From NCBI GenBank assembly GCA_017562135.1, contig QEYB01000014.1:1-64000 (forward strand): a DNA stretch of 64,000 nucleotides. The letters are read 5' to 3'. The notes under the pieces are model-generated. The model was not told the origin of the DNA and made no database searches. It worked only from the letters and a program-made list of their open reading frames with translations. The stretch is from Dipylidium caninum (lineage: Eukaryota > Platyhelminthes > Cestoda > Cyclophyllidea > Dipylidiidae). A program made the translations under genes and the position numbers. Each line of letters begins with the position of its first letter. Position 1 is the first letter of the stretch. This document shows, one piece after another, positions 1 through 13,569 of the stretch.

Positions 1-760
1 GGCAAGACACGGGAGCAGGTACGCGTTTCTTTCCGCCGCACATCCTCAACGAGCTCCAGCCTGTTGGGGAAGGTGGAATTGCATCAGGCAATGAACGATG
101 ATTGCGTGGACGCACCACCACCTCCTCCCTGTTGTATCGGGATGTGCTAGATAGTTTTCGAAGGTCTCGGAATGACAGAAAGCACCACGTTATTTCCACA
201 GGGCGTTTGGAGCAGGGATGTGGAGTGGGTGGTGTGGACAAAGTAACTTGAAGGCTGTGGAGAAGCAAAGCGTGCTATTCGATCCGCCTACTTGCCCACC
301 CGAGCTGGTCCACTTCGGTTCTTCGCACAATGAGCTGCGGACTGAACCCACCCAGTCCTAGTGTTTATTTTCGCCCTACTCCACGTTTTAATGCCACAGA
401 AGTCGCAGTGGAGGGTACAGATGAGATACCCATTGTCTGACTAGTGGCCTGGATTCGGGCTCGTGTGCAACAGATGATTGGGTCAGTTTAGAATGCAAGC
501 GTGCGGGGGACAAAACATGCGGTCATATTGGACAACACTACCTTTTTACTCTCATTGCAATTATAACAATCTCCCGGAATAAAACAGTCTAAATTTAAAT
601 TTTTTACTTCCAAGTCCTGTCACTCATTAATTGCAGGTCTAACTTAACAATTGATATAAAGATGGCACGGTGAGTCAGGGAAGGCCACACCCTTCCCTTG
701 TCGCTGCGTTTTTACAGCGTCAAGTTCTAGTGGGAAGCCAAAGTATTTCTCCTGTCGTCT
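1..760. other. no recognisable gene
   Basis: I see no open frame with protein-like composition and no RNA gene here. The sequence is mixed in composition, with an AT-rich patch near 570-660. Confidence 0.5.
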
Positions 761-764
761 TCCA

Positions 765-1155
765 ATCTACACGTGCCGTTTCACTCATTGGGTGGTCGGG
801 TTGGAAAATTACTGGAGTCGCATAGCGAGGACTCAGGCGGAGGAGGAGGCGCGACAGCAGCACCGCGGTTTTGGTCTGTTCGCTCGCAGCTGGCCCAACA
901 ATCTCGGAGGGCCTCGCCTTGTGTGGCATATAGGCAAAAAACCACAATTCCTCGAATAATCGCCTTATTGGCGACACACTTAAATAATCAACCATCCGTA
1001 TTTAGCTACTACAGGCCTCCAGTTCATAGGTTGCCCATCACACTTGAGAATATGTTTCGTCGTCGCGTCGGTTGTTTATGTTTTCGTCGTCGGCGTCGTT
1101 GTTAGTTCTGGCGTTTCAAGTGATAATTGACACTTAAGCATTCACATTGTGTTCG
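765..1155 (+). repeat. inverted repeat arm 1a
   Basis: This stretch matches the reverse complement of about 19258-19690. Shared blocks include GGCGCGACAGCAGCAC (850-865), the stretch around GGAGGGCCTCG with CTTGTGTGGCAT, and at the far end GACACTTAAGCATTCACATT. Order is conserved and the arms differ by substitutions and small indels, so they are old copies of one element of about 400 bp in opposite orientation, 18 kb apart. The 110-aa open frame inside it shows no protein-family signal. The type of element is unknown; no terminal repeats or target-site duplications were identified. Confidence 0.7.
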
Positions 1156-1159
1156 GCTT

Positions 1160-4100
1160 AGCAGTGCAACACTTTCTCGGCAAAAACGACCATCTCAAGG
1201 TCTGCGCCCGTTGCCCCTACCAGCACTGCATCAGAGAGTTCCTTATTGGCTGACGTTTCCAAGATACAAGAGCGACGGTGAGGTTTGGCTGTGCCGGTGT
1301 AATTGACCAGGAAGTTCTGGCAAGAGTCTGTGTTTGTTGATGGAGCTTCCGGGCTCCAGATCTTCGTTTGATGGTCCCTCAACTTGTTCGCCAAACCAGG
1401 CCCAGGACCTTTATCCCCTTCGCCTCTTTATGTCGTCTCGTCATCGCCGGCTTCTTCTTTGCCCTATACTAGCTCACCTCGTGCGCCATCTTCTTTTCTC
1501 TATTCAATCGTTAAACGGCATCCCTGTTGATGCCTGAATGGACTGGCATTCTGAGCTGACATTAATCCGTCGGTCTATTAAACATGTACGGTGATACACA
1601 CTGATACTTTTGTTCTGTGTTCATGCAGAAAAGAATAGAACTTGGAAAATATTCTTGAAATCGGTGCTTTCTCATAGAAAGGAGTCTGTTGTGGGTCACC
1701 ACCCGGCTAACTATTTCTAAGACTCGACCATTCTTTTCGTCGCATCAATTGTTTTACCCTTCTGGAAGAAAAAATCGTGTAGTACTTGGTCCGCTCGTCC
1801 TGTTGGATCGGTAATGTCCGCATCAACCGATTGGCAGAGTAAGGCCCGGCTCTACCATTCATTAATTACTAGGTGCGCGGTGAGCGGGCCCGGCTAGCTT
1901 AACCCATCCCGTGCTGTTGAAAGATTGCTTCTCGCCTGCATCCTAGTGAGTGCCTAGATGGCACCGGTAAAGCAGTACGTGACACACGCTAAGGACTTAC
2001 TTCGATTCCCTGTGGTCGCTTCCCGTCTGAATGAAGTTACTTTTCTCATTTCCTCATCGGTGGTCCCAATGAGGTGACGTTTTTGAATTCTTAACTTGTC
2101 CTTACGAAACACAAAGCCCTATGGGAGCATCTTGATCTGTCACGGTGTTGACGAGATAAAAACTTGTCTACATCGGTGAACAACACCAGTTCGAGTGTTT
2201 TCTGTCCAATTGTGTGCTGGCGTCCGACTATTACCCCCTCTCGGGGAAAGGTAAAACTACAAATGCATTTTAAGAAATAAGCCGTGTCACAATAAAGGAA
2301 ACCCTTCTGTCGTGTTAGCAGGCAAACTGGTCGCCAACCAGAGAAAGTTCCTGGCTTCAATCTTGGCCAATTCAAGGCGGCTTTCCACATGCAATCTTTT
2401 GAAGCTGCCCGTGGGGTGTTGAGACGGATGAAAGGCGGATGGGAAGGAAGGGCGAGGGGAGGGAAATAGGGCACTGACCCACTTGAATCAATAACCGGTG
2501 TCCTATAAAAACTGACTGTTCCCGCCCTGACCGTCATCTGCCGGCCAGACGGTGGGCGCTTATTGGCAATACCTGAATTCCAAATATTGACGCCTCTTTG
2601 GGTTATCCCTAGTTTACAGAGTGAAAAGGGACAAAAACGCTCGACAACAACCCCCGGTTTAAATTGGTGGTTGGATGACCTAGAAGACTGTAGGTCATTG
2701 GCAATTGGAGTGGGCGTTGGCCGAACTACACAGGAATGGCGCCTCGAAACCATGCCCGCGGGAGGCGAGCGAAGCTTGGTCGGTTCTAAAGACGAATGGC
2801 TGAGGGAGGGGCTAGAATAGTCGGGGAAAGCGAGTGAGGGATTTTGTCAGTCTTATGGACAGGTTGATCTGCCATGTTCACCATTTACTCTCCAGCGTCG
2901 GCGCGCCACTGGCGCTCTCAAAGCACTTCATTTCAGGCCCTTCTGTAAAATTGCACGCCCTCTTCAGTGTTCTTGCAGGAAGGAAACAAAAAAGACTGGC
3001 CTGTGTGTCATTCATTTAAGCCCCGGATTATAATTTCATCCACGGAAGTTGATAAGAGCCGCGTCTGCTTTGTAAGAGCTGAGGAAAGGAACCCATCCAT
3101 TGCTAAAGTGGCTGTGCACTAAATCTGTCGGGGACCACACAACTAGTGCGCCTTATCAATAAATTATGTAACTTGGTCTCATCTCTATACCTACCTGAAT
3201 TACAATCGAGTCTACAGCGAGAGACTCACACCATCGTCTATCTTCATAGCAAACATCTATCAAGCCGTCAACGCCCGTGGCTAATAAGCGTACCGCGATG
3301 GACCGGAAATTAGCCTTGGCAGCCGAGCCCACACCCCTTCTTCCAATATCTGGCGTTCGTTTCTCTACCCCGAGTCATCCCCTTGGCCTTGGGGTTTGGG
3401 TGGTATCAGTGCCGCCCAATTCTCCTGTCGGGCTTGCCAAAGGGGTCACGTTTGATGTCCCCTGAGGCAGGAGGCTCATGCCACCGTGGTAAAGGGAATT
3501 AGCAGGATGATTTCAAAGCGGACGTTTACCACAACAACGAATCAAACGAGCTGTCGCGGGTAGGTGGGCAAGGCTAGGCTACGGTTAAATGCTTCATCAC
3601 GCCTTCACTCTCGGTCTGCTACAGCAGGCCAGTAGCGATGTTTCGTACGGGAAGCGCACCACCTTCATTGGCACTCAATTAACCAGCACTGGCGCTATGG
3701 ACCTTACTGCGCTAAGAGATTAGGCGGAGTTGAAAGTGGGCTATCCCCTGCTCTATGCATTAGTGTGTTGTGGCTCTGGAAATATTGATTTCCGTCTATA
3801 TTCACCGATGTTGATATGTGTGCTCTATGTTCCATTACCTATGGGGACCAGCCATTACCGTAGACTATAGAGAGAATTGATCCTGCGAACGCCGGTTGCT
3901 GATGGCTCTTACACAGTGAGAGCGAGGGACAATCCCGCAGCCCATCTTACATATCTGGGAGCGGGCCAAAAAGAAAGCGAGGAAAGCCTGGACTGACGAT
4001 GACCCAATTGGTCTTCACGCTGTTCCCATTCCTGTCCGCCCGTTAAGTGCTTCCCCTTTCCCATTTGGGGCCACAGTTATAGGTTTTAGAGAATCGGCAC

Positions 4101-6050
4101 GTTACCAAATGGCAACTTTTCTTTGGTAGCATTGCAAAAGCTAACTTCCTCTCTTCAGACGATGCAGAGTCCAGGGAGATGGGCGTTTGCTCCCGATTCC
4201 TCACGAATGCCGGGCCTGTGTGGGGCTTTTAGTCGGCCTCGACGCTCCTTCCAGCCACTCCGGGCCCCCATTCAAGCCTCCTCTACCCCACAAGCACGTG
4301 GGCCACCTTGCTTATCCCTACCGTCCACTTTCTCACTGGCGAGCCCACCACACGCTGATTTATCCCACGTGTACTGTTTACCCACCATGGGAACCCGTAG
4401 TTCATGGCCACGAGTCAAAACGCGTAAATAGTATTCGTGCTAGTTCACCTCAAATGCGTCGCTGACATGGCTCTTCACATTCACAACGCATTCCGTGGTG
4501 AAATTAAAATTATCGGATAATTAATTTTTTCAGGGCGTATTCAGTCTTAACGCTCGGTACATTGTGCCAGGTGTCTTGTTATCACCCGAGAAGACGCCTC
4601 CCGCCCTTTACCTCTCTACTTGGCCCAATCTTCACCTTCCTTGCGCTGCACGTGACACATGAAAGTGCCTCACTTGGAAGTGACCAGTGTCTTTTGCTTT
4701 GGGGAGATAGAAAAACACCACGACGTTGTTGTCTCATTTCAGTCTGGAATAAAGGAGAGGGAGGATGGCTCAAACGTACATCTGCAAAAGTTCACCTCAG
4801 CAGCGTTCCTGGCCGTGTCGAGCAAGGAAAGGTATGTTGGTCTAGAAAACGACGAATGAACCTACGTCGCAGTGGCTCCAAGCAGCTTCGGCCCGACGAC
4901 AGGGGGGGGCTCTGCAGCCCAGAACAATTTGCCACAATAATTTGGGCATTTTTCCCCACCCTACACCACTCGGTTCGGGGTCTCTTGACACGACCACAAG
5001 ATCGAGCGACAAGACGAAGGCTTTTAACGGCGCTTCTGAGTGGTCCGACAGCGCTTATGAACAGTCGCGAGGTTGCTGTCATTTGTTGAGCCTGCTCTGT
5101 CCCAAATAGCCACATCATCGGCGTGCCCAACAACTCCTCCCAACCCATATCAACACACCAGTCTGGCCGCCGCCCTCGCCCCTCCTTCTGCCCCGCCTCC
5201 CCGTTCTGCCCCCCGTGCCGTCTCCTTTCTTCTCCATAATCCCCGATGTCCACGGAAACAGCTTGCATACCCCATCAGCACAGCCCGGCACGAGACAGAT
5301 TACAATTGAAATTTCGAACCACATGACGAGCACTCCACCTTTTCTTGTACGAAAGGAAAATGCTTACAGCTTCTATACATCTTTAAGACATCACCCACAT
5401 GCGATAACCAGCTGCATATAAGAAACGTCGACATTCATTTTAATAGTGTAAAAATTTGCTGTTCATACTACAGTCAGTTTTCCAATATCTAGTAGTTATA
5501 TAATAAAATACCCTCTCTAGCTCCTATCAAAGAGGATTGTCACAATTCGCTTTGACAGCAGGAAAAAAAATACACTTTTGATCACCACGTATACGTTTTC
5601 ACAGGAAGTATCTGCTAACCATGTATGAAAGGGATCTATCGGTCTCCCTTTCAGTACTGTCGGCTGCCATTGCCATTCCATGCGAGGCCAAGGACGACGT
5701 AACCCGTGTTGTCGCCGTCGACCACTTTGACATGTCTTGACCCAAGAACGCGTTCAGCCCTCCGCTTTCCAACTTCTCCGCTGGCACCGTGTTTGCCAAG
5801 GCCTTTCGCACGATTTGATCGGAACTGTAGTCACAGTGTGTCATTCGAACACAACCATCCTTCCACACTTTTGACGTATAAAGCACCTCTGTTTAGAGGG
5901 GAATTCATTAGTAATCGCATTGAGGTTACTCTCTTGACCCAACCCTATGGCAGACGATCGGGCGTAGAAGGATAAATGACCCGATCCCGGAGATACGTCA
6001 ACACAGGCCACGCTTGCGTTGCATAGAAAGGACTTCGGAGGAGCTCCGCA
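1160..6050. other. no recognisable gene; scattered long open frames
   Basis: The longest open frames (220 aa on minus at 2091-2753, 175 aa on plus at 4562-5089, 158 aa on minus at 4792-5268) have no recognisable motif, and several overlap each other on opposite strands, as expected by chance in GC-rich DNA. A pyrimidine-rich patch lies around 5140-5240. No RNA gene was seen. Confidence 0.45.
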
Positions 6051-6189
6051 TTAGTAAGTGTTCCTCTCTCGTGCTCACACTACCCATTCAATCTATCCAT
6101 CAGCTTCTACTTATGGTTTTGGTAACTTTGCAGCGCTTTATGTAGGTAAGGGAGTCAGCCTCTTGCTTTATCACACTTACACCTTGCGC

Positions 6190-7344
6190 ACTCAGGTAGG
6201 CAGGGCGCTTCGGAAAGTTTTCAAAGCCATCCACAATGAGACGCTCGAAGAGAGTTGTCATCAAACAAGTCGACTCCAAAACCGTGTTCCTTGTTGGTGC
6301 AAGGTAAGTTCGAAAAGAGGCATAACTTTACGCGTTCCCTTTTTTGATGCACTTTTCTCCGATGCACAGTTTGTTCTCCTCTTTGCTCTAGCTGGATGGC
6401 GAAATGATTACCGATGGAAGTGTGCTGATGAAGAAAGGTGGCGCACGGTCCATGGGGGTCCCGAGAATGCTGGAGGTCTTACGAACTCCATGCACTTGGA
6501 ACATTGTTGATGTGGGTGGCTCACCGGCCGTTCGCGATCTCTTTTCGACCACATTTGCCAGCGTGGGTACCTGAATGAGCCGAGTCTGCTTTCGTCATGA
6601 TGTACCAATTATTGGTATTTTGATGAAATGTCACGACGCTGGAGTCATTCACCGAGACCTCAAGGATGAAAAATGTTCTCATTAACACAGGCAACCATGA
6701 ATCCACTCATCGACTTTGGATCTGGTGCCTTCTGCACGATGGTATCTACCATGATTTTTATAGTAGGTGGCCCATCTTTCCACTCAACTTGAGTGATGTG
6801 TGATGTGCCACATCCTAACGCTCTTCTCTCAACAGTACCCGAGTCTATTGACCCGCCGGAGTGGCTAAGAACTTCGGGTTACCATGGTAAGCCTGCAGAA
6901 ATCTGGACGGGTGGGAATTTTGTTGTTCATCATGATTAACGGGACATCCCCTTCATGAGTGACAACGAAATTCTTACAGGCAGAGTGCACTTTCATCGAG
7001 ACTCCGTCAGTACGGAGGCAATCAATCTTGTCAAGTGAGTCTCTTCCAAATGCTCGTTTTCTTTTCTAAATTCTTTCGCGCCTCATCAAGCTGTTTCATC
7101 CGCATACAGCTCATGCTGCTGCCTGGATCCGAGTAGACGCCCAAGCCTGATGCAGGTTCTGCTCCATCCGTGGATGCGAATCTTCCGTAACACCATTGCC
7201 AGATTTGAATGCCGCCTCTCCCAGTATGCTTTGGACGAGTCAGCCAAGTATATGCCGTCGCCAGTGGCTACCTCCATTAGCGTTCGCTCTGGGCTTTGCG
7301 ATCTTGCCGACATTCTGCGTGGCACACAGCAGCATTTCGTTTAA
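6190..7344 (+). pseudogene. PIM-type serine/threonine kinase pseudogene
   Basis: Kinase blocks appear in the correct order but in shifting frames: a degenerate glycine loop near 6193-6240, the ATP-lysine block VVIKQVD (6255-6275), a DLF..FDHICQRGYLNEPSLL block (about 6525-6595), the catalytic loop HDAGVIHRDLKDE (about 6620-6656), the metal-binding IDFGSGAF (6711-6735), PPEWLRTSGYHG (about 6852-6890), IPFMSDNEILTGRVHF (6944-6991) and a C-terminal RRPSLMQVLLHPWM ending at a TAA at 7342-7344. The DFGSGA, the PPEW..YHG segment and HPWM are typical of the PIM family (cytosolic kinases acting in growth and survival signalling). Three introns keep GT..AG ends: 6304-6391, 6763-6835 and 7035-7109. At least four frameshifts and two in-frame stops (near 6571 and 6937) break it. 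Because the introns remain, it is a decayed gene copy and not a retroposed cDNA. Confidence 0.85.
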
Positions 7345-10300
7345 ACAATGCGATGTTACAAGAAGAGATAAAGAGCGGAAGCAGGAGCCAGAGGCAGGAG
7401 CAACTGCCACAATAATCCGAGTCGGAAAACCTCGATCACGAGATCGCAGAGAGAGAGAGCATGGTAACAACCCATCTTCTTCCGATCCAGTCAGCAGAAG
7501 CAGTCAAGCGTGCAACATAACCGTCATGTCCACAGCTGCTATCTTAGGAGCTATGAGTCTGCCTTTTACAAATAACACTTTCCAACATTGTTATTTGTGA
7601 AAACTGACGACTCGACATTCCTTGGATCCGCCGCCACACAAATTCCTGCTGCTTCCGCAGTCTCGCGAATACGACGCACGCCATCCGGAACTCTCTCATC
7701 TGCAGCCTGAACAGGTGCATTTTTGTGTGCGGCTTCAATCGAACGAGTTGCTTGCATGAAGTTAATGTGGTGACTAGACGATTTCGAAAGAGACTCTTTC
7801 GTGAAGTAAGGAAGGATAGGTAGACCGGACAACACTTTGTCTCAGAAGTCGACTAACTTGTCACACTAGATAGAAGGAAGCAAAAGGTGGACTCAACCTT
7901 TCAAACTTTATCCCAAAGGCCTTTGTTTCTCGCAACATCCCCGCAATTCGCGTCCACCGAGTGAGAGACCAAGGCTGCAGCCGGAAAAACCCCAAGACTA
8001 GTTCTCACCTCACCTCCGCTCCTCGACGATCAGTGTGATGATATTGTTGAAAGCTGCATTCGACCAAAACTGCTGCACCACCTCCCAGAAGGGTCTCCAC
8101 TTCGCGGGCCAAACGACAGAGGTTCAGGTGAAGAGGCAGAAAGGTCGGCGCGGAGAAGCTTTTACACCAAGCTATTACCACCAAGTAGTGCCAAGTCCGT
8201 TGTGGTCAATGTCACCCCTCCAGCCAACGCCGAAGGGGCAGAATGGCCACCTTCAGAGTGCGTATGTCCGTTCACGTGTGTCTTTCGTCTATGGAAATAG
8301 TAACGGTTCGTGTGTGTGTTGCCAAGACTTTTAGTTATTTCCATCCAAGCCAGACGGCTATTTTCCACCGCCGTTTCCGGAAACCCTGGCTGCACCAGAC
8401 ACATGGTGAGCTGTTGAACCGGCGGGGTAGGGTAGAGTAGGGACCGAAGGGACGTGGAAAGGCTAACCATAACCTAGTGATGAAAAGCTTCACTTCTGTT
8501 CTAGAGGGCTTAGGTTAACCATCTTCCAATAAGGGGGACAGCAGATATGACTCGGTGTCTCACAGGGCGCCGATCACCTGCGTCGCTTCCTTTCCAAAAA
8601 CTCTTCTCCCCAGAAGGCCCCTTGTAGTGCGAAACCAGTTGACTTTGGGTGACCTAAAGCCAGAGGGAGCAGGCGAGTCACAGACCGAAAGGTGACACGC
8701 CCTATCACCTAAACTTGTGATTTCCCTTGCGTAGTCGGTCGTGAAGTTTTCGATGTGCCACGGTAACCCTCCGCAAAAGAGAGGGAACACTCGTGTGGAT
8801 GCCATATGCACGAGAAAAGTCCGCCTGTGCGGCGTTGAAATAAAATTCTCGGAAAGCGGCTGCGTGATTATCAGCGCATTTTAATGATGGGCTCGAACCA
8901 CAACAAGGCAGGAGAGGGAGGAAGGCGGCTCCGATTCCCCTTCTCGACACCAGGAGCGGTTGACCTACTCTTGAGGGAAACACGCAGCACTCGGCTCTCT
9001 TGCTTATACGTGTAAGTTGGAACTACAGTTGAAGTTCTATGGAGGGGAGAAATTCGACGGTAGTCGTTTTGCTCTCTCGTCACTTGCCCGAATGTCACCC
9101 GACACTCCGCGGTCAGGTTGGTGAACTTACTTCAGTCGGTATGGCGAATTGATTACAAAGCATCAGTGTCGGTCAATTGTCAATCTGGGAGAGTGAAGTA
9201 TGTCGGCAAAGACATCTTCGATTATTGAGACTTCATTGGCACTAGTCCATCAGTTTCCCATACCGCGCGGCGCCAACAGGGACCGGGCGGTGGGACAAAT
9301 GTACCGTCCGCACTCCGCGCTTTACTCGGTATTAATCAAAATGCCACGATGACATCCTCTGTCGCACTTGTCAAGTGTGCTTTTCATTCACAGCACCATG
9401 CGAAGCGTTGTGCGGGACGGGGCCGGGGCGGGAAAGCAGCGACAAGGCGGTGGTTCACACGGCGTCTCGCCACCCGAAAGAGAGAAACCACCGCCTTACG
9501 TTTGCAGTCAAACACGGTTGCAACTAAGGGAGTAGAAAAAAGACTGAATTACTTTTAGCGATTTGTACATCCAACGAAGGTTAGTTACCCGATGAAAGAT
9601 GGCAATCGCCTGTGGCACAAGTTCTCAAACGCAAAGCTCAAGGTGACGTCGGGGAGGCGCAGGCAGTAGTGGACGACCCAGACTCTGAATCGGTCCTCTT
9701 AAGCCGAGGACCGCGATCCAGACTCGGAAAGGAGGCTGGGCGCCCCGGCACAGTGCTGCACCGAGTCGCGCTAACCACGTACTCTCCTCGGCTGCCTGGT
9801 TAAGTGCCGGCAGCGGTGCTGATGACATTGCAGGTCCACATCAGCTGAGGATATTTTGTATTTGCGCAGACCAGACACGTCATCGGCAACGGCAGAGCTA
9901 CCCGCTTAATTCGTCTGCTCTCATTTCCCCGTGTATGCAGTTGGGTAGGCGAAAACGACATGCTATATTCTGCCGCCCACACAGCCACACGCGTTGAGAC
10001 TCAAGGTCAACTGTGTCCTCGTAAATCCTATTTCCAACGTGGTAAATACCGTTGTTCCAACCCAAAAAGTTCACCCAATGATTCATCCCCTTCGCCTGCC
10101 CCTCCCCTCCCCGCCCCTGCCCTCGCCGTCGCCATCGCTCTCGTCCCCAGCCAGCGTCTCCGCCTTGCCGTCTGAGTCTTCGTGGTGCATGTTGTCGTCT
10201 TGACAGGTATAAGGAGATAGCTTCGTTAAATGTGATGGAAGATTGAATTCAATGCGACTAGCCGTTAACTGGGTCCTAATTTGCTTCGCTTTTAATTGGA

Positions 10301-13300
10301 TCCAAACAAAAGAAGCACTTCACTCTTGACGACGCAAGGGATCGTAAAACTCTTAAGCCTCGTTCAGGAAGTTCGTACGTGGAGGTGATTATTTGCATTT
10401 AATGATGGTTTACTGATCATGTGTGCGAAAGGGGCATTTAAACCCACAGAACATTCCTTCCGGTATACTCATAATGCCTCTCCAGCCCAGATGGAATTTG
10501 CTCCGAGTGCAGGTCTCCAATTAGTTCGAGTTAACAATCAACAATGTGGATATTTTTGTCCTACACGAATCGGTCGCTGTTAGACCGCATATCCACAAAT
10601 AGAGACTTGGTGCATTGAAAAACCGCATCATTTTTGTTTCAACTCCCCCGAGGCATCAAAGCAGTCTGCATACGACGAAATGGGAGTCTCACCAGATTAA
10701 ATCCAATCAGCCGAAGGAGTCACACACAGACAAGCGGACGAGACCAAAGCCGAAGGCGCGTGGATTCCACAGGTGGTCCGTGGCGGGGAGTTCAGGGGCG
10801 TTTCACCACCCCCGTCTCCTCCTCATTAATTCCCAACACTCCGGCTTCTCGGCAGAGGGCCCAAGGCATGCGACGAGGCACCGCCGCCACGCTGAGTGAG
10901 AACAGCAATCGTCTCCCTGCGTAGATGAATCACGCTAAACTAGCCGTCTGCAACCAATAGACAGAGAAGGTTTCTGAATTGCAGAAGACGACGCCGACGC
11001 TGATGAGGATGATGTTAGGGGCTGAGACAAAAGACGTCTGGAGGCTAGATGGCGACCGACGCAAGCGACACCTTGTGACTTGGAGAAGGAAATCCGCCCT
11101 AGTGTCCGTCCCGTGATGTTGCTACCTTATCAAAGCACCGTCGCCAGGCGGATTCGCGAGTTTGGAGGTCAAGCGACACTCTTGTGGTAATTTTCATTGC
11201 GGCCAACGACCCCATCGTCGACGAAGTGAGGCTAAATTCATTACAAGGTACCATTTATGAGAAAACATGTCTATAATTGTTATTAAGATCTCCAAGTTAA
11301 AAAGAGGATGAAAAGCCTTTAAAACTTTAACATTGAAATGGTGATATTCCTCTCAAATGCTAAATATTAATAACTTGGCAACAAGAAAGAACTTGCAGTA
11401 GGCATTGTCCCGTCAACGTGTTCTCGGTTGTGATGTGGGGATTGGTTATGCGGAATTGCGATTAATTTTAGGTTTTCTCACGAATACATATGATGGCTTT
11501 TGATCAAAACTGACAAACAGCAGTATTCGTGGACGGAAATTGAACTCGTAGAGGTGAAGCAAGAGGGAGTTGTTAGAGTGACTGTCGAGATCGTCAATGT
11601 TCGCGTGCGCATCCAAAGACATACGGAGACCCCCATCCCTGCACCTTACTGAATGAGCATCCCGAAGCGGCACACGAAACTACCTCCCGAGGTCAGTGAA
11701 ACGCCAGGGCCCGTGGAGGGTCTTATATAGTGCTGGTTGGGGAAACACAGTTAAATGAATGCTAACCATTGAAAACGATCGTCCAGCCTTTCGGTTATAA
11801 GGATTTTTTTCTTACATAAATCCATTGCTTCAGTCACTTTTATATGTGAAGTCGTGGAAGTTCTTAAGGTGGAGGCCACCGCGACGGGAGCCGCTTCGCA
11901 TGTTCAAACAGCCTTTTTATAATCGTGTTTTAATTAATAATGAAAAAATTACAAGCTTGATTGTTGCATTATCATAGGTGAGAGTGATGACCTCAGCGCA
12001 GCCTTAATGTTCCTGACATTCCAACAGCCTGAAGCTCTTCCAAAGAGGCATATTAGTTGGAGGAAAATGGGGGGACTTAGGGTCTTACAGCAAAAAGTAA
12101 AGGAATACACTCTGAAAACCAGATCTACTCCGCACTACCGACATTGAGTCCACCAATAACGTTTGCCCTTCCCTGGAGCGAGTAAGCCTTTTTGAGGAAT
12201 GTGCTGAGTGTTCCAACACTTCTCTGTTCCCATTGACTTTTGCTACCTCAAATGCGCAAGATCTCCCCGGGCATGTTTTAATTGGTTGCTAATGCAACTC
12301 ACGTGTCGATTTGCCTGATTGGGTGTTCGAAGGAGGTGCCCAAGTCCCGATCACAGGTCGCCGACCTGCTCTTGACCACCACTCGTCTTCACGGAGGCCA
12401 ATTCTCCCTCAAGTTCATTTGTGCACACAAATGAGTTGGCGTAGAAGCGTCTCCTTCTCTTCATGTCGGGAGGGATTGACCGAGTCCCCTGGCCATTTGT
12501 GACGTAATAAACGCTAAGATTCGTCAAGGCGGGGGAAATTTGTGCTGAAGGGAACCACGCGCATAAAAGACCGGACACAGTTGATGCTTTTCGCGTTTGA
12601 AGAAAAGTTCTCAATTGCGACCAGACAGGTAGATAGGCCATTTTCATTCCTCGCGGTGAGTTTTCTTGCCCTCAAGCATTATTTCCTGCCTTTAATATTC
12701 TGAGGCTACTCGCCCCCTCTCTCTTCTACCTATTTTCGACTGTTTGGCACAACAATGAAGTGCTGCAACACTCCCACCGACGCTCAGACAGGTTAGGACA
12801 AAATGGCTGGACTCTGCGCCGTTGCGCATTGTGGCCCGATCCCCTCCCCGCCTACCGACTCACTTCCGGACGGGACATCCATGAGCATTCGCCGCTACGC
12901 TCTTCTCCCTCGCATGCCTCTATGGTTCCTATCGATTCTTGCCGTTAACTTTAAATTTAAAAGGATTAGTCTGCCTTTGCTTCCCTACTGAATGATGCAG
13001 AAAGCGAAGCAATGCCAATTGAAAGGATGGGCAAATGACTGCTCCTCCTGGGCTTGTCTCATAACGGCCATGTTGCCCCACTCCCTCCTTTCCTCGGGTG
13101 TCCAGTGGCCTATTATGCTTGGTGAAAGTCGTTTCTTGATACCCAATGAGTCCATTTTCTGGGAGATTTCAAATGAAGCTGGACATTATCTGTTAGAGCG
13201 GAGTGGTCGCAGCATCTTCCATCGGAGCTTCGAGGACGCCTTAGAGGAGCCGCGTCTTGGCACTCCGACTGAGGTGCGGAGTTTATCACCAATCTCAGTC

Positions 13301-13540
13301 CGTCTTTTCCTGTTCCTCCCTAATGCGACATCGGCGACAAACAAAAACGAGGTACCACAGTCTGTAGGACGTGACGAAATTCATGTGGTGCGTACCACAT
13401 GATGGATGTCTCTCCACTTGGCGCGGATGCGACCTCTTCAGGAGGAGGAGGAGGGGTAGGAGGCCTGGCAGCCCTACTTCCTATTTCATGCTGCTGTCGT
13501 TTTCTCTCTAATTACTCAAACTCCAAAAAACTTTGCCAGT
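7345..13540. other. no recognisable gene
   Basis: About 6 kb with only short overlapping open frames on both strands and no family motifs. A C-rich stretch (CCCCTCCCC-like) lies at 10080-10160. AT-rich patches occur around 11280-11400 and 11930-11960. No RNA gene or repeat array was recognised. Confidence 0.45.
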
Positions 13541-13546
13541 TATGAG

Positions 13547-13566
13547 TATATATATATATATATATA
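13547..13566. repeat. (TA)n microsatellite
   Basis: About ten uninterrupted TA units, read directly from the sequence. Confidence 0.95.
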
Positions 13567-13569
13567 ACT

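Noticed and set aside
2091..2753. 220-aa minus-strand open frame
   Set aside because: Long, but no motif, hydrophobic pattern or paralogue; overlaps a plus frame. Chance cannot be excluded.
4562..5268. 175-aa plus and 158-aa minus open frames over the same DNA
   Set aside because: They overlap on opposite strands in GC-rich DNA and neither has recognisable features.
6058..6510. 150-aa plus open frame as a separate gene
   Set aside because: It runs through an intron (6304-6391) and shifted frames of the PIM-kinase pseudogene, so it is a shadow.
7196..7600. 134-aa plus open frame
   Set aside because: Overlaps the last exon of the kinase pseudogene in another frame.
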